Assembly: GCA_963422565.1 (NCBI GenBank)
Contig: OY730228.1
Span: 2,852,001 to 2,916,000 of the forward strand
Direction of reading: 5' to 3'
DNA from: G963422565 sp963422565
GTDB lineage: Bacteria > Pseudomonadota > Alphaproteobacteria > MPNO01
Length of the DNA stretch: 64,000 bases
In this document: positions 1 through 8,109 of the stretch, piece after piece
Position numbering within the stretch: position 1 is the stretch's first letter
How the letters are laid out: each line of letters begins with the position of its first letter
The notes under the pieces: generated by a model
Database searches by the model: none
The model's input: the letters and a program-made list of their open reading frames with translations, nothing else
Told to the model about the DNA's origin: nothing
Made by a program: the position numbers and the translations under genes

Positions 1-284
1 GGGTCTCGGTCGCGCTGTGGCCGCTCCTGATCCCGATCGAGATCATCTCCTATCTGTCTCGGCCGATCAGCCTGTCGGTGCGGCTGTTCGCCAACATGCT
101 GGCGGGCCATACCCTGCTGAAGGTGTTCGCCGGTTTCGTGCCTGTCCTGGGCGCGCTCGGCGTGCTCCCGCTCGCCTTCGTCGCCGCGCTCAGCGGCCTC
201 GAGCTGGTGATCGCGTTCCTGCAGGCCTATGTGTTCGCGATTCTGACCTGCCTCTATATCAACGACGCGCTGCATCTGCATTGA
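1..284 (+). CDS. atpB: F0F1 ATP synthase subunit a, C-terminal part
   Basis: The reading frame is open from base 3, so the gene enters from outside the window. Its last 90 or so residues match the end of subunit a, the membrane stator that forms the two proton half-channels against the c-ring. The essential arginine lies in the stretch SLSVRLFANMLAGHTLL, followed by two hydrophobic helices and the typical ending LYINDALHLH. The next genes encode c, b' and b, the usual alphaproteobacterial F0 operon order. Confidence 0.95.
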   Translation, partial: VSVALWPLLIPIEIISYLSRPISLSVRLFANMLAGHTLLKVFAGFVPVLGALGVLPLAFVAALSGLELVIAFLQAYVFAILTCLYINDALHLH

Positions 285-340
285 CGGCGCGCGTCGCGCC
301 CTACCCAAGACCGCATCATCCTGCCGAAAGAGGGGACAAC

Positions 341-565
341 ATGGATTTGGAAGCAGCCAAGGTCATCGGCGCGGGCCTCGCCGTCATCGGCGTCGTCGGC
401 TCCGGTATCGGGATCGGATCGATCTTCTCGTCCTTCATTTCCGCCGTCGCGCGCAACCCGGCTGCGCGTGGGGACGTGTTCCCGATGACCATGCTCGGCT
501 TCGCGCTGGTCGAGGCGATCGCCCTGTTCGCGCTGGTCGTCGCGCTGGTCATCCTGTTCGGTTAG
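341..565 (+). CDS. atpE: F0F1 ATP synthase subunit c
   Basis: This 74-residue proteolipid forms the rotating c-ring. It is a helical hairpin: a glycine-rich first helix (about residues 8-30, GSGIGIGS), a polar loop with RNP near residues 38-40, and a second helix with the proton-carrying glutamate at about residue 58 (GFALVEAIALFALV). The ATG at 341 was chosen over earlier in-frame starts because AGAGGGG lies just before it and the length then matches the family. It sits 56 nt after atpB. Confidence 0.97.
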   Translation: MDLEAAKVIGAGLAVIGVVGSGIGIGSIFSSFISAVARNPAARGDVFPMTMLGFALVEAIALFALVVALVILFG

Positions 566-596
566 GCCGCCGCACGCTCGGGACCCGACGCGCGCC

Positions 597-1091
597 ATGC
601 CGCAACTCGAACAGATCGACACCTATCTCAGCCAGGTCTTCTGGCTGGCCGTGACCTTCGTGCTGCTCTATCTGCTGCTGTGGCGGTCGGCCCTGCCGCG
701 GATCGCCCGGGTGCTGACCGAGCGGCAGGACAGGATCAACGACGACATCCGGAAGGCGGAGACGCTGCGGGAAGAGGCCCGGGCGGTCCATCGGTCCTAC
801 GAGGAGACCACCGCCAAGGCGCGCGCCGAGGGGCAAGCGATCCTGCGCGACAGCAGCGACGCCCTCGCCGCTTTCGCGGCCGAACGCCATGAAGCGGTGA
901 GCCGGAGGATCGCCGGCGAGATATCGGCGGCCGAGGCCAGAATCGAGGCCGAGCGCGGCGAGGCGCTGGCCGACATCCGCGAGATCGCCGTCGAGACCGC
1001 CGCGGCCGCCGCGGCGCGCCTGCTGGGCGGGGCGCCGGAACGCTCGGCGGTCGAGGCCGAGGTCGCGGCGCTGACGGCCGAGGGGCGCTGA
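597..1091 (+). CDS. F0F1 ATP synthase subunit b'
   Basis: A 164-residue peripheral-stalk subunit of the divergent b' type, found in photosynthetic and alphaproteobacterial ATP synthases that use a b/b' heterodimer. One N-terminal membrane helix (about residues 13-30, FWLAVTFVLLYLLLW) is followed by a long charged, alanine-rich coiled coil that reaches the F1 head. It follows atpE and overlaps the next stalk gene by one base (TGATG). Confidence 0.93.
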   Translation: MPQLEQIDTYLSQVFWLAVTFVLLYLLLWRSALPRIARVLTERQDRINDDIRKAETLREEARAVHRSYEETTAKARAEGQAILRDSSDALAAFAAERHEAVSRRIAGEISAAEARIEAERGEALADIREIAVETAAAAAARLLGGAPERSAVEAEVAALTAEGR

Positions 1092-1573
1092 TGCTGGAGA
1101 GTCCCGAATTCTGGGTCGCGGTCGGCTTCGTCCTTCTCGTCGCCGGGATCGCCCGCCCGGCGGCGCGGTCGATCACGACGGCGCTCGACGCGCGAAGCGC
1201 CCGCATCGAGGCCTCTCTCGACGAGGCGCGCAAGCTGCGCGAGGAAGCCCAGCACCTGCTCACCGAGTATCAGCGCAAGCAGCGGGACGCGGCGCGCGAG
1301 TCACGGCAGATCGTCGAGCAGGCACGGATCGACGCCGAACGCATCGCCGCCGCCGCCCGCGCCGATCTCGAACGGGCGCTCGAACGCCGCGAGGCCGTGG
1401 CCCGGGAGAAGATCGCCCGCGCGGAGGTGGAAGCCCTGCGCGGGATTCGCGCCCTCGCCATCGATATCGCCATCGCCGCGACCGAACGGGTGATCGCCGA
1501 GCGCCTGGCGCCGGAGCAGGCGCGGTCGTTGATCGACTCGGCGATCGCCGAGCTTCCCGGCCAGATATCGTAG
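1091..1573 (+). CDS. atpF: F0F1 ATP synthase subunit b
   Basis: A 160-residue peripheral-stalk subunit with an N-terminal membrane segment (about residues 7-23) and a long coiled coil rich in Glu, Arg and Ala. It partners the b' protein encoded just upstream. Its ATG shares one base with the upstream TGA, so the two stalk subunits are probably translationally coupled. This is the last gene of the F0 operon; a convergent gene begins 33 nt later. No clear terminator was seen in the short gap. Confidence 0.93.
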   Translation: MLESPEFWVAVGFVLLVAGIARPAARSITTALDARSARIEASLDEARKLREEAQHLLTEYQRKQRDAARESRQIVEQARIDAERIAAAARADLERALERREAVAREKIARAEVEALRGIRALAIDIAIAATERVIAERLAPEQARSLIDSAIAELPGQIS

Positions 1574-1606
1574 CGCAGCGGCGGCCCTTTCCCGGCCGGC
1601 CGCGCC

Positions 1607-3118
1607 CTATTCGTCGGCGCGGCCCGTCGCGGGTTCGGCCTGCCAGCGCAGCCTCGGGCGGCGGGCGGCGCCCGTCTCGTCGAAACGCCGCCGCGGCGCC
1701 GTTCTCGGTGCCGCGGCGAAGTCCTCCGCCTTGCCCTGCCCTGCCCGCTGCGCCAAATCCCTGAGCGTCGCGACGAACGCGTCGAGCCCCGGCTTGCCCT
1801 CGCTCTCGGTCGGCTCGATCAGAATGGCGCCGTGCACGACCAGCGGGAAATAGATCGTCGGCGGATGATAGCCGGCATCGATCATCGCCTTCGCGAAATC
1901 GAGCGTGCTCACCCCGCTGCCCTCGAGGAACCGGTCGTCGAACAGCACCTCGTGCATATGCGGCCCGTCATAAGCGGGGGGCATCCTGTCGGCCAGCCGG
2001 GCGGCGACATAGTTGGCGCCGAGCACCGCGTCGGTGGAGGCCTGGCGCAGGCCGTCCGCCCCGTGGCTCATCATGAAGGCGAGCGCTCGGACGAACATGC
2101 CGAACTGGCCATGGAAGCCCTTGATGCGGCCGAACGGCGCCGCACCTCCCGCGGCCGCCTCTTCCTCCGTTTCCACCAGGGCGACACCGTCCGGCCCGTC
2201 GACCAGGAAGGGGACCGGGGCATGGGGCGCGAGCGCCGCCGACAGGGCGACCGGGCCGCTTCCCGGTCCGCCGCCGCCATGCGGGGTCGAGAACGTCTTG
2301 TGCAGGTTGAGATGCATGCAGTCGATGCCGAGATCGCCCGGCCGGACGCGGCCGACGATGGCGTTGAAGTTTGCGCCGTCGCAGTAGAAATGGGCGCCGA
2401 CATCGTGCACCGCCTCTGCCTGGGCGAGGATCTCGTCCTCGAACAGCCCGCAGGTATTGGGGTTGGTCAGCATGAAGGCGGCGACATCCTCGTCTAGCGC
2501 GCGGCGCAGCGCCGCCAGATCGACGCGCCCGCGCCGGCCGAGAGGGACCGAGACGACCTCGTAGCCGCACATCGCCGCGCTCGCGGGGTTGGTGCCGTGC
2601 GCCGAATCGGGCACCAGCACGCGGCGGCGGGCGCCGCCGGCCGCCTCCAGCGCCGCCCGGATGGTCATCAGCCCGGTCGCCTCGCCATGCGCTCCGGCGG
2701 CGGGCGAGAGGCATATCGCCGGAAGACCGGTCAAGCGCGTCAACCACCGGGAGAGGATGGCCATCAGCGCAAGCGCGCCCTGCACGGTGTCGACGGGCTG
2801 GAGCGGGTGGATGTCCGCGAAACCGGAAAGCCTGGCGAGCTTCTCGTTGAGCCGCGGGTTGTGCTTCATGGTGCAGGAGCCGAGCGGATAGAAGCCGCTG
2901 TCGATTCCGTAGTTCTTCTGGCTGAGCCGCGTGTAGTGACGCACGGCCTCCGGCTCGGACAGACCAGGGAGATCGAGCGGGGCCGCCCGCGCCAGCCCGC
3001 CCAGCCGCTCTTCGCAAGCGGGCGGCTCGGCAAGGTCCACGCCCGAGCGGTCCGCCGCGCCGAGCTCGAAGATCAGCGGCTCCTCGAACCGCAGCGCAGG
3101 GCGGTCGGTCCCGGTCAT
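1607..3118 (-). CDS. gcvPB: Glycine dehydrogenase (decarboxylating) subunit 2
   Basis: The C-terminal half-enzyme of split P-protein, 503 residues. With GcvPA it decarboxylates glycine and loads the aminomethyl group on the lipoyl arm of GcvH. The PLP lysine is in the conserved stretch HLNLHKTFSTPHGGGGPGSG. Other family blocks include YPLGSCTMKHNPRLNE and the ending around EPTESEGK. The last 40 residues or so are a basic, low-complexity extension. It overlaps gcvPA by 4 nt and is the last gene of the riboswitch-led gcv operon. Confidence 0.96.
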   Translation of the reverse strand: MTGTDRPALRFEEPLIFELGAADRSGVDLAEPPACEERLGGLARAAPLDLPGLSEPEAVRHYTRLSQKNYGIDSGFYPLGSCTMKHNPRLNEKLARLSGFADIHPLQPVDTVQGALALMAILSRWLTRLTGLPAICLSPAAGAHGEATGLMTIRAALEAAGGARRRVLVPDSAHGTNPASAAMCGYEVVSVPLGRRGRVDLAALRRALDEDVAAFMLTNPNTCGLFEDEILAQAEAVHDVGAHFYCDGANFNAIVGRVRPGDLGIDCMHLNLHKTFSTPHGGGGPGSGPVALSAALAPHAPVPFLVDGPDGVALVETEEEAAAGGAAPFGRIKGFHGQFGMFVRALAFMMSHGADGLRQASTDAVLGANYVAARLADRMPPAYDGPHMHEVLFDDRFLEGSGVSTLDFAKAMIDAGYHPPTIYFPLVVHGAILIEPTESEGKPGLDAFVATLRDLAQRAGQGKAEDFAAAPRTAPRRRFDETGAARRPRLRWQAEPATGRADE

Positions 3119-4458
3119 CGCATCGCCTCCGCGAGCGCGGCGGCGTAGGTCTCGATCCCGGCCTCGGTCGCCGTCTCGGTCGCCGCGACCAGGACCAGCG
3201 GCTCGGCTGCCGCCTCGCCCGGCAGCAGCCGCGAGACCGGTACGCCGCCGAGGATCCGGCGCTGGGCCAGGGCGTCGATCACCGGGGCCGCCGGACGGTC
3301 CAGCGCGACCGTGAATTCGTTGAAGAAGTCGGTGTTGCGGACCGAGACGCCCGGAACGGCGTCGAGCCGTTCCGCCAGGCTGACCGCGAGGCCGTGATTG
3401 AGACGCGCGAGCCGCCGCAGACCGACCGCTCCGAGGAGGCTCAGATGGATCGAGAACGCGAGAGCGCAGAGACCGGCGCTGGTACAGATATTGCTGGTCG
3501 CCTTCTCGCGCCGGATATGCTGCTCGCGGGCGACGAGGGTAAGGACCCAGCCTCGTTGCCCGTCCGCGTCCCGCGCTTCGCCGACGAGGCGTCCCGGCAT
3601 CTGCCGGACATGGCGGTCGCGGCAGGAGAACAGACCGACCGAGGGGCCGCCGAAGCTCAACGGATTGCCGAGCGATCCCCCCTCCCCGGTGACGATGTCC
3701 GCCCCCATCTCCCCCGGCGTGCGCAGGAGGCCGAGGGCAACCACCTCGGTGACCGCCACCGCCAGCAGCGCGCCGGCGCGGCGGCAGGCCGCGGCGAGAC
3801 CGCCGAGATCGCGGAGCCGGCCGAAGAAGTCCGGATATTGCACCACGACGCAGGCGGTTCTGTCGTCGACCGCCTCGGCCGGGTCTTCGCCGCCGTCATA
3901 GTCGACGGCGAGCGCGTCGATCTCGATCGGCTGGAAGGCGACCCCGGTCTCGACGACCCGCCGATATTGCGGATGGAGGGCGCCGGAGACCACGACCCGC
4001 CGGCGCCCGGTGACGCGCGTCGCCATGCGCACCCCCTCGAGACAGGCGGTCGCACCGTCATACATGGAGGCGTTGGCGATATCGAGCCCGGTGAGCAGCG
4101 CCACCTGGGTCTGGAACTCGAACAGGCTCTGCAGCGTGCCCTGGGAGATTTCGGGTTGGTAGGGCGTATAGGACGTCAGGAACTCGCCGCGCTGGATCAG
4201 CGCATCGACGCTCGCCGGGACATGGTGGCGGTAGCGGCCGGCCCCGACGAAAAACGGCACCGAGCCGGCCGCCATGTTGCGGGAGGCGAGCGCCGCCAGG
4301 CTGCGTTCGACCTCGATCTCCCCGGCATGGGCCGGAAGGTCGATCTCGGGCGCCCTCGCCGACTCGGGCACGTCCCCGAACAGAGCCTCGACATCGGAGA
4401 CGCCGATCTCCGACAGCATGAGCCGACGGTCGGCGTCGGTGAGGGGAAGATAGCGCAT
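3115..4458 (-). CDS. gcvPA: Glycine dehydrogenase (decarboxylating) subunit 1
   Basis: The N-terminal half-enzyme of the split P-protein, 447 residues and full length. Family hallmarks include MRYLPLTDADRRLML at the start, SYTPYQPEISQGTLQSLFEF, and a glycine-rich GEGGSLGNPLSFGGPSVG region. It forms an alpha2beta2 enzyme with GcvPB, whose gene overlaps it by 4 nt. The gap from gcvH is 21 nt. The split GcvP form is found in many alphaproteobacteria and Gram-positives; E. coli has one long GcvP. Confidence 0.96.
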   Translation of the reverse strand: MRYLPLTDADRRLMLSEIGVSDVEALFGDVPESARAPEIDLPAHAGEIEVERSLAALASRNMAAGSVPFFVGAGRYRHHVPASVDALIQRGEFLTSYTPYQPEISQGTLQSLFEFQTQVALLTGLDIANASMYDGATACLEGVRMATRVTGRRRVVVSGALHPQYRRVVETGVAFQPIEIDALAVDYDGGEDPAEAVDDRTACVVVQYPDFFGRLRDLGGLAAACRRAGALLAVAVTEVVALGLLRTPGEMGADIVTGEGGSLGNPLSFGGPSVGLFSCRDRHVRQMPGRLVGEARDADGQRGWVLTLVAREQHIRREKATSNICTSAGLCALAFSIHLSLLGAVGLRRLARLNHGLAVSLAERLDAVPGVSVRNTDFFNEFTVALDRPAAPVIDALAQRRILGGVPVSRLLPGEAAAEPLVLVAATETATEAGIETYAAALAEAMR

Positions 4459-4479
4459 CGCCTCGGTCGCCCGCCGCCG

Positions 4480-4857
4480 TCAGAACCTGCCCAGATAGGA
4501 CTCGTAGGCGGCCGCATCCATCAGCCCGTCGAGCTCGGACGGATCGGACATCCGGATCGAGAAGAACCAGCCTTCGCCCGTCGGCGCGCTGTTGACCAGC
4601 CCCGGTTCCTCGTCGAGCGGCCCGTTGACGGCGACGATTTCGCCGGTGACGGGCGCATAGACCTCACTGGCCGCCTTCACCGACTCGACCACGGCCGCCT
4701 CGTCTCCGCGGGCGAAGCTCCGGCCGGGTTCCGGGAGCTCGACGAACACGACATCTCCGAGCTGCTCCTGGGCGTAATCGCTGATGCCGACGACGGCGAT
4801 ACCGCCCCCCTCGACTCGAACCCATTCGTGATCCTCGCTGAATCGAAGTTCAGCCAT
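4480..4857 (-). CDS. gcvH: Glycine cleavage system H protein
   Basis: A 125-residue lipoyl carrier that shuttles the aminomethyl group between the P, T and L proteins. The lipoylated lysine is K61 in VVESVKAASEVYAPVTGE. The start at 4857 gives MAELRFSEDHEWV, the classic H-protein N-terminus; the frame is open further upstream but only inside gcvT. Its ATG overlaps the end of gcvT (ATGGCTGA, 8 nt), suggesting coupled translation. Confidence 0.96.
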   Translation of the reverse strand: MAELRFSEDHEWVRVEGGGIAVVGISDYAQEQLGDVVFVELPEPGRSFARGDEAAVVESVKAASEVYAPVTGEIVAVNGPLDEEPGLVNSAPTGEGWFFSIRMSDPSELDGLMDAAAYESYLGRF

Positions 4858-5989
4858 GAACGGTCTCCCTTCCTCGACGCTTGGCGTAGCGGTGCGGGAC
4901 GAAGGGCAGCGCCGCGATCCGCGCGGGCCGCGCCATGCCGCGGATCGCGACCTCGATCGGCGCGCCTGCCGCAGCGGCGGCGCTCCCGACATAGCCCATC
5001 GCCACCGGCGCGGCGAGGCTCGGCGCATAACCGCCGCTGGTCACCGCCCCGATGACCGCGCCCGCGCCATCCCTCAGCTCTGCGCCGGCACGCGCCGGCG
5101 CCCGCCCCTCGGGCGCGACCCCGATGCGCCGGCGCGGCGGCCCCGACGAGAGCTGGTCGCGGATGATCGTGTCGCCGGGAAACCCTCCCTCGGCGCGCCG
5201 GCGCTTCGCTATCGTCCAGGTGAGCCCCGCTTCGACCGGGGTGGTCTCGCGGCCGATATCCCGCCCGTAGAGGCAGAGCCCGGCCTCCAGCCGCAGCGTA
5301 TCGCGCGCGCCCAGCCCGGCGGGCGCGACGCCCGGCGCATCGAGCAGGCGGCGGGCGATCCGCTCGGCGTCCTCGCCGGGGATCGAAATCTCGAAGCCAT
5401 CCTCCCCGGTATAGCCCGAGCGCATGACGGCGAGCCGGACGCCGTCCACGACGAAGGGCGCCGCGGTCATGAAGTCGAGCGCCGCGGCCTCGGGCGCGAT
5501 CGCGCCGATCGCCGCGGCCGCGCCCGGGCCCTGGAGGGCGAGCAGCGCGCGGCCTTCGATCTCGGCCACCCGGCATCCCGAGGGAAGGGCGCCCGCGATA
5601 TGGGCGAGATCGCCCGCCTTGCATGCGGCGTTGACGACGAGAAACAGATAGGCGCCCACATTGACGACGATCAGGTCGTCGACGATGCCCCCGGTTTCTG
5701 CGGTCAACATCGTGTAGCGCATGCGGCCGGGCGCCAGGCCGGAGATGTCGGCGGGTACGAGCGCTTCGAACGCCCGCGCGCGTGCCGCGCCCGTCACGAC
5801 GAGCTGCCCCATATGGGAGACATCGAAGAGCGAGGCCGCGCTTCTACAGTGCAGATGCTCGGCGACGATCCCGGTCCCGTAATGAAGCGGCAGCGAGAAA
5901 CCGGCGAACGGGACCATCCTCGCGCCGAGCGCGCGATGGAGGGCGCTCAACGGGCTGGAAAGCGAGACGGCGTCCTTGGCTGCGGACAC
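4850..5989 (-). CDS. gcvT: Aminomethyltransferase (glycine cleavage T protein)
   Basis: T protein, 379 residues with the chosen start. It transfers the methylene from aminomethylated GcvH to tetrahydrofolate and releases ammonia. Conserved blocks seen: SLFDVSHMGQLVV, MLTAETGGIVDDLIV, GYTGEDGFEI and RDTLRLEAGLCLYG. The frame is open up to 6109, but that upper part is the glycine riboswitch. The GTG at 5989 is preceded by GGAG at suitable spacing and gives a protein of normal family length, so it is the preferred start. It is the first gene of the gcv operon. Confidence 0.93.
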   Translation of the reverse strand: MSAAKDAVSLSSPLSALHRALGARMVPFAGFSLPLHYGTGIVAEHLHCRSAASLFDVSHMGQLVVTGAARARAFEALVPADISGLAPGRMRYTMLTAETGGIVDDLIVVNVGAYLFLVVNAACKAGDLAHIAGALPSGCRVAEIEGRALLALQGPGAAAAIGAIAPEAAALDFMTAAPFVVDGVRLAVMRSGYTGEDGFEISIPGEDAERIARRLLDAPGVAPAGLGARDTLRLEAGLCLYGRDIGRETTPVEAGLTWTIAKRRRAEGGFPGDTIIRDQLSSGPPRRRIGVAPEGRAPARAGAELRDGAGAVIGAVTSGGYAPSLAAPVAMGYVGSAAAAAGAPIEVAIRGMARPARIAALPFVPHRYAKRRGRETVHG

Positions 5990-6005
5990 GGGCGACTCCG
6001 GCAGA

Positions 6006-6026
6006 CGGCACGAAGCGTTCGTGCCG
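6006..6026 (-). promoter_or_regulatory. Hairpin between glycine riboswitch and gcvT
   Basis: A perfect 9-bp inverted repeat (CGGCACGAA, 3-nt loop, TTCGTGCCG) lies between the second glycine aptamer and the Shine-Dalgarno of gcvT. No T tract follows, so it does not look like an intrinsic terminator. Its position suggests that it belongs to the riboswitch expression platform, perhaps controlling ribosome access, but that is inference. Confidence 0.5.
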
Positions 6027-6032
6027 CGCGCC

Positions 6033-6231
6033 CCCTCTGTCGCTGAACCTGAGAGAATCGCCCGACCGGCGCCGAGCCGATCCGGCTTACCCCTTCGGTG
6101 AGGCCGCACCGCATCCGAAGATGGCGCGGCCTGCTCTCCAGAGACACATCCCCCTGCGGTCCCTGATGCCTGAGAGTTTCCGGGACCCTTGCTCCTTCGG
6201 CGCCGGCCAGGGGCCGGCCTCTCCCGCAGGG
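6033..6231 (-). promoter_or_regulatory. Tandem glycine riboswitch upstream of gcvT
   Basis: Two glycine aptamers are visible on the minus strand. Aptamer 1 (about 6231-6152) has a closing stem CCCTGCGG/CCGCAGGG, the GGGAGAGGC entry, a GCCGAAGGAGCAAGG core and an ACTCTCAGGCATCAGGGACC exit. Aptamer 2 (about 6146-6033) has CTGGAGAGCAGG, TCACCGAAGGGGTAAGCC and TTCTCTCAGGTTCAGCGACAG. These are the glycine riboswitch consensus elements in the right order. It directly precedes gcvT, the classic target, where glycine binding normally turns on the cleavage operon. Confidence 0.93.
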
Positions 6232-6462
6232 TTCATCTGTGTAACGCAGCACCGACCATGACGGCCGATATCAGACGATACCCGCCTGGGAACAGGCCGG
6301 TCAACCGGAATCCGAAGCCGCTCTCCCCGACGGGCATATGCGCCGACATGTTGTCGGGTTCTCGAGGTCGTGTCCGGTCGTGGGTACGCGAAACGGGGCG
6401 TTTCGGCGGACGACCTGCTGCGGGGGCGGCGGAGAAGAGGAGCGGCAGGGCCGTCGGTCGCG

Positions 6463-7323
6463 CTATCGACGGTGCTGCATGACCCGGTGCTCGACATAGA
6501 GGATGATCAGATACATCACCGTCGAGATGAGCGCGAGAATGGTGATGGCGGTCATCACCAGGTCCATCGCGAAAATCTGGCTGCCGTAGATGATCAGATG
6601 GCCGAGCCCCGCCTTGGCCGCCTGGAACTCGCCGACGATCACGCCGACAAGGGCGAGCCCGACATTGATCTTCAGCGCGGCGATAATCACCGGCACGTTG
6701 CCGGGCAGCACCACCTTGCGCAGGATCTGCGCCTTGCTGGCGCCGAACGTGCGGATCAGCTTGATCTTGTTCGGATCGGATTCGCGGAAGCCCGAATATA
6801 CCATCAGGATGGTGATGAACAGCGCGATGGCGATTGCCATCGCGTAGATCGAGGCCTCGTCGCCGAGCCAGATATAGAAGATGGGGACCAGCGCGATCTT
6901 GGGCAGCGCGTTCGCCACCACCATGAACGGGTCGACGACGCGGTAGAGGAATTCCCACCACCAGAGCGCCATGGCGACCGCCACGCCGAGGACCATCGAG
7001 ATAACGAAGCCGACGATGGTCTCCACCAACGTGACCCAGCTATGGTGGAGGATGTCGTTGTCCTCCGCCCCGACCATCTCGACGAAGGCGGGCCAGATCG
7101 CCGACGGATAGCTGGTCAGCATCGGGTTTACCCAATGCGCGCGGGGCGCGACCTCCCAGATCACGAGGAAGGCGAGCAGGATGAGCGCCTGGCAGGCGAG
7201 AATCAGCCGCCGCCGCAGGCGCACCCGGCGCAGAAAGGCCGCGTACATCTCGCTCGGTCCTCTCGCCTCCCCCGAGGCGGAGCCCGACGGAACGGGCCGG
7301 GCTTCGCGGTCAACCGCCGACAT
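6463..7323 (-). CDS. ABC transporter permease (SsuC/TauC type)
   Basis: A 286-residue inner-membrane permease of the nitrate/sulfonate/taurine importer class. After a charged N-terminus the first membrane helix is at about 40-57 (ILACQALILLAFLVIWEV); five or so more follow, with the BPD inner-membrane loop around ALPKIALVPIFYIWLG and FGASKAQILRKVVLPGNVP (the EAA-type contact with the ATPase). The start overlaps the end of the ATPase gene by 14 nt. The substrate cannot be deduced from sequence. Confidence 0.9.
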   Translation of the reverse strand: MSAVDREARPVPSGSASGEARGPSEMYAAFLRRVRLRRRLILACQALILLAFLVIWEVAPRAHWVNPMLTSYPSAIWPAFVEMVGAEDNDILHHSWVTLVETIVGFVISMVLGVAVAMALWWWEFLYRVVDPFMVVANALPKIALVPIFYIWLGDEASIYAMAIAIALFITILMVYSGFRESDPNKIKLIRTFGASKAQILRKVVLPGNVPVIIAALKINVGLALVGVIVGEFQAAKAGLGHLIIYGSQIFAMDLVMTAITILALISTVMYLIILYVEHRVMQHRR

Positions 7324-8098
7324 GGATCTCGAGCTCTCCCCATATCCGGTTGAAATAGTCGCGGAACTCCGGCCGGTCGCGCGCCTCGAACGGGGTCGGC
7401 CGCGCCGACCCGGCGTTCCCGAAGCGGATCTCGTGCTCCGCCTTCACGAAGCCCGGCCGTTTGCCCATCACCACCACCCGATCGGCCATGCTCACGGCTT
7501 CGGAGATATCGTGCGTGACCAGGATCACCGTCTTGCCTTCGCGGCGCAGTATCTCGCCCACCTCGTCGGCGAGGGCCAGGCGGGTCTGGAAGTCCAGCGC
7601 CGAGAACGGTTCGTCGAGCAGCAGGATCTCGGGCTCCGTGCACAGCGTTCGGGCCAGCGCGGCGCGCTGGCGCATCCCTCCCGAGAGCTGGTGCGGATAG
7701 TGGGCGACGAACTCTCCGAGGCCGTAGCGGCGCAGCAATTCCAGCGCCCGGTCCCGCGCGCGGTTCATGTCGAGGCCCTGGATCTCGGGTCCGATCAGGA
7801 CGTTCTGGAGGATCGAGCGCCACTCGAAGAGATAGTCCTGCTGCAGCATGTAGCCGCAGAGCCGCGAGGGTCCGCGGACCGGCTTCCCGTCGACCAGCAC
7901 CTCGCCGGCGTTGGGCTCGAGAATCCCCGCGATGAGCGACAGCAGGGTGGATTTGCCGCACCCGCTCTGGCCGACGATGCCGACGAACTCGCCCGGCAGG
8001 ATGCTTAGCGACAGGCCGCGGACCGCCTCCGTCTCGCCCTCCAGGGTGAAATAGCGGAGATGGATGCCGCGCAGTTCGACCTTGGGAACGGGCGCCAC
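7310..8098 (-). CDS. ABC transporter ATP-binding protein (SsuB/TauB type)
   Basis: A 262-residue ATPase that powers the adjacent permease. Walker A is GQSGCGKST, the signature is LSGGMRQR, Walker B is ILLLDEPFSALD, and the switch histidine is in VILVTHDISEA. The Q-loop is CGYMLQQDYLFEW, typical of the nitrate/taurine family. It lies 11 nt after the binding-protein gene and overlaps the permease gene, so all three genes form one operon. Confidence 0.93.
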   Translation of the reverse strand: MAPVPKVELRGIHLRYFTLEGETEAVRGLSLSILPGEFVGIVGQSGCGKSTLLSLIAGILEPNAGEVLVDGKPVRGPSRLCGYMLQQDYLFEWRSILQNVLIGPEIQGLDMNRARDRALELLRRYGLGEFVAHYPHQLSGGMRQRAALARTLCTEPEILLLDEPFSALDFQTRLALADEVGEILRREGKTVILVTHDISEAVSMADRVVVMGKRPGFVKAEHEIRFGNAGSARPTPFEARDRPEFRDYFNRIWGELEIHVGG

Positions 8099-8109
8099 TG
8101 CCGCGACGC

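Noticed and set aside
5990..6109. Upstream extension of gcvT
   Set aside because: This sequence is glycine aptamer 2 and the following hairpin, and the extra residues are unlike T proteins.
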